A stretch of 64,000 bases of DNA from Fagopyrum homotropicum (Eukaryota; Streptophyta; Magnoliopsida; Caryophyllales; Polygonaceae). The notes beneath the pieces were generated by a model, which was not told the origin of the DNA, searched no databases, and was given only the letters and a program-made list of their open reading frames with translations. Made by a program: the position numbers and the translations under genes. Where the stretch lies: the NCBI GenBank assembly GCA_033239125.1, contig BSWB01000004.1:142794926-142858925 (forward strand), read 5' to 3'. Shown here in pieces: positions 62,037-64,000 of this stretch (within the stretch, counting starts at the first letter, position 1; the number at the start of each line of letters is the position of its first letter).

Positions 62037-62917
62037 GATTTTTCCTCTTGGTGCCATGAAAGTTTCGACTTTTTCTTTTGGTATCCACTAAGTTTCAAAA
62101 TTCCTCTTAATGCCCTCAAGGTTCCATTTATTTCCTCTTTATACTCATTCTTAATATATTACATTAAAATTTATTATAAAATAAAAAAAAAATACAAAAT
62201 AAATTTAAAATAGATATGACCTTATTAAATTTAATTAATAAATATAATAGAAATTTTTTTATGTATAATTTTTATTTTTTGAAATAAAGAAATATTTTTT
62301 TACTTTTTACTTTTGATTTAATATATATAATTAAATAAAAAACTTTTTTTTGAAATTTTATTAAGAGTCTAGAGAATTAAAATATAATAAAATTTTATTT
62401 ATTTTGAATTTAAAATTTATATAATATATATTAATTCGACAATTTTAATTTTTTTTAATTTTATGATTATGGAAAATTATATTATAAAAAAATAAATTAA
62501 AACATAAAAAAATAATATTGTTATTTTCAAATTAAAATAAATTATAGAAAATTAACTTAAAAAAAATATATTCTTTTAATTTTCTGGACACTTAAAAAAA
62601 TTTTAAAAATTTATTTTTGATTTGTTTTAGTTCAAAATAAAATTTATCTTTATTTTACTTTACTTTTTTTAATTAAAAAAATCTTTTAAAAAAAATACTA
62701 TTATTATAAATTTATTAGTTAATAATGCAATAAGGTCATAATTTATTTTAATTATTTTTCTGATTTTTTTTAATTTTATAATGAATTTTAATGTAATATA
62801 TTAAGAATGGGTATAAAAGAAAACAAATGGAACCTTGAGGGCACCAAGCGAAATTTTAAAACTTAGTGGATATCAAGAGGAAAAGCCCAAACCTTGAGGG
62901 CACCAAGAGAAAAAATC
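62037..62917. mobile_element. Fold-back (long-TIR) element of about 0.88 kb
   Basis: The left arm (62037 to about 62195) starts GATTTTTCCTCTTGGTGCC and contains TGCCCTCAAGGTTCCATTT. The right arm (about 62760-62917), reversed, reads GATTTTTTCTCTTGGTGCCC and the same CCCTCAAGGTTCCATTTG. The arms are about 155 bp and diverged. Flanks are T-runs, so the target duplication cannot be read. The interior is AT-rich and non-coding. Confidence 0.7.
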
Positions 62918-62949
62918 TTTTTTTTTTTTAATTCGACTATGTTTTCATG

Positions 62950-63069
62950 TATTTTGCTATCTCATATTGGTTATCAAATAAGACTGAGAAATTGTGTAAA
63001 TAGAAGATTAGAAGCTTACACAAATCATATATTTTTTCCCCTTTGACTAACTTCAAGTATAATCTTATA
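62950..63069 (+). pseudogene. U2-like cassette 4, degenerate
   Basis: ATCTCATATTG (USE-like), GTGTAAATAGAAGAT (TATA region) and TTTTTTCCCCTTTGACTAAC with CTTCAAGTATAATCT. It is cut off at 63069 by a Helitron 5' end. Confidence 0.45.
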
Positions 63070-63508
63070 TCTATTAAAACAGACACCTCTATTGTCACGT
63101 GTCAAGTCACGGTTCTCCCAGACCCCAAAATAATTTTAAAAAGTGTTTTTTAATTCAATATATTCATTTAAATCGTTAATGCAAAATCGTATCTCAATTA
63201 CTTTGATACTTTTAAGTTTTCATTAGCGATCAAAAATATTTTTTTTATTCAGCCATTAGTTGATAGAATCAGATACAAGATCTATTTGTTGTATCACAAT
63301 CCATTATATATAAAGTTATATCTCCATGATTATCTATAATTACGTGTTCCTCACATCTATAGCCAATCAAATTGAAGATATAAAAGATATATTGTAAATA
63401 AAAAAAGATTTGTTTTAAAAATACCCCCTAAACCCTAATGAGCTAATGTCTTCTTGATGCTATATAAGGCATTGAGTATCGATTTATGTACCATTAAAAG
63501 TAACAGCT
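63070..63508 (+). mobile_element. Helitron 5' end (family of Helitron A)
   Basis: A|TC at 63069-63071, then TATTAAAACAGACACCTCT and ATTGTCACGTGTCAAGTCAC, then GGTTCTCCCAGACCCC: the same start as at 49387 and 51554, here on the plus strand. No 3' end was seen before the window stops. The LINE piece may therefore lie inside it. Confidence 0.6.
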
Positions 63509-63620
63509 ATCGTAGCGAGGTGGAAGAAAGTGGTGTTCCTGTCCCCGCAAGCAAGCCATTGCTGACGCAATGGCTTGCTTGCGGGGACAGGAACACCACT
63601 TTCTTCCACCTCGCTACGAT
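63509..63620. repeat. 54-bp perfect palindrome at the LINE start
   Basis: Arms 63509-63562 and 63567-63620 are exact reverse complements with a 4-base loop (TGAC). The right arm is LINE ORF2 coding sequence, and the left arm is its inverted copy, so WLACGDRNTTFFHLAT is encoded on both strands. Confidence 0.95.
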
Positions 63621-64000
63621 CATACGACGACAACGTAATAGAGTGGATGCCCTTCAATTTGACAATGGTGAATGGTGCCTCGATCAGGATAGCCTGGAGA
63701 ACCATGCCACCAGTTTCTTCAAATCCTTATACGGCCCTTCTGATCTGTGTCCACTGCAACCTATCGGACGCGGTGGTTTTCCTGCTCTCACTCCTGATCA
63801 GTTTGCTAGTTTGACTGCCTCCTTTACTGAGCTCGACATTGTATCTTCGGTTAAGGGTATGGGTGCACTGAAGGCTCCCGGACCTGATGGGTATCAACCA
63901 ATTTTTTACCAGAAGCTTTGGAGTCATGTTGGTTCTTCCCTGATCCGCCTTGTCCGCGACTTCATTGACAATGGTGTCCTGCCTAAGGTAACGAATGAAA
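63565..64000 (+). mobile_element. LINE (L1-type) ORF2 fragment, runs off the window
   Basis: An uninterrupted frame of 145 codons encodes QWLACGDRNTTFFHLATI, then the linker LYGP..F and KGMGALKAPGPDGYQPIFYQ followed by LWSHVG. This is the region just before and at the start of the reverse transcriptase of plant L1-type LINEs. The endonuclease part is missing, so the element is 5'-truncated or a captured piece. It shows no stop within the window. Confidence 0.85.

Noticed and set aside
63484..63705. 73-residue minus-strand frame with LINE-like residues
   Set aside because: It is the mirror image of the plus-strand LINE frame created by the 54-bp palindrome, not a separate gene.

Overview
The window is nuclear DNA of a flowering plant, most likely a eudicot. 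It is AT-rich, its genes have many short introns with GT..AG borders, and the protein families are plant-specific: a lectin-tailed beta-galactosidase, a HOTHEAD-type GMC oxidoreductase, an NDR1/HIN1-like protein, PMEI and phytocyanin fragments. Nothing in it fixes the species.

Layout. About 0-27 kb and 43-52 kb are repeat-dominated; 27.5-43 kb and 53.8-59.4 kb hold the ordinary genes. From the left: a possible LINE tail (1-142); a 3.4 kb block (1139-4546) that recurs at 23851-27451 with its last 0.8-0.9 kb inverted and that carries a broken phytocyanin gene; a truncated Ty3/Gypsy element on the minus strand (4547-8888) with a 1.9 kb LTR; a minisatellite (9721-10045); a PMEI fragment; a 3' LTR of a second retroelement (11961-13353); a decayed autonomous Helitron on the minus strand (3' end 13858) whose Rep region is fused to captured Agenet-domain exons and then tandemly duplicated (16741-19596 and 19597-22597); and an F-box gene (22694-23548).

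The gene-rich part holds five well-supported genes: mitochondrial chaperonin CPN60-like 2 (18 exons, minus), an intronless LEA_2/NHL membrane protein (plus), a HOTHEAD-like oxidoreductase (6 exons, minus), the U2 snRNP protein SF3B6/p14 (intronless, minus), and a GH35 beta-galactosidase with a C-terminal lectin domain (19 exons, minus). I assembled the three multi-exon genes by hand from splice sites; each gives one uninterrupted reading frame (568, 592 and 844 residues).

The most unusual part is 43280-46565 and its relative at 61460-63069. Helitron-like DNA there carries several copies of a U2-snRNA-like sequence. Three of them follow a plant snRNA promoter: the upstream sequence element (ATCCCACATCG, one base different in the third) and a TATA box with exactly 33 bases between them, the RNA polymerase II spacing. 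The copies look degenerate at the branch-site recognition motif. One is split by a 741-bp MITE with an 11-bp target duplication. Two or three more Helitrons lie head to tail at 46672-51554. The right edge enters LINE ORF2, whose truncated start is a 54-bp perfect palindrome.
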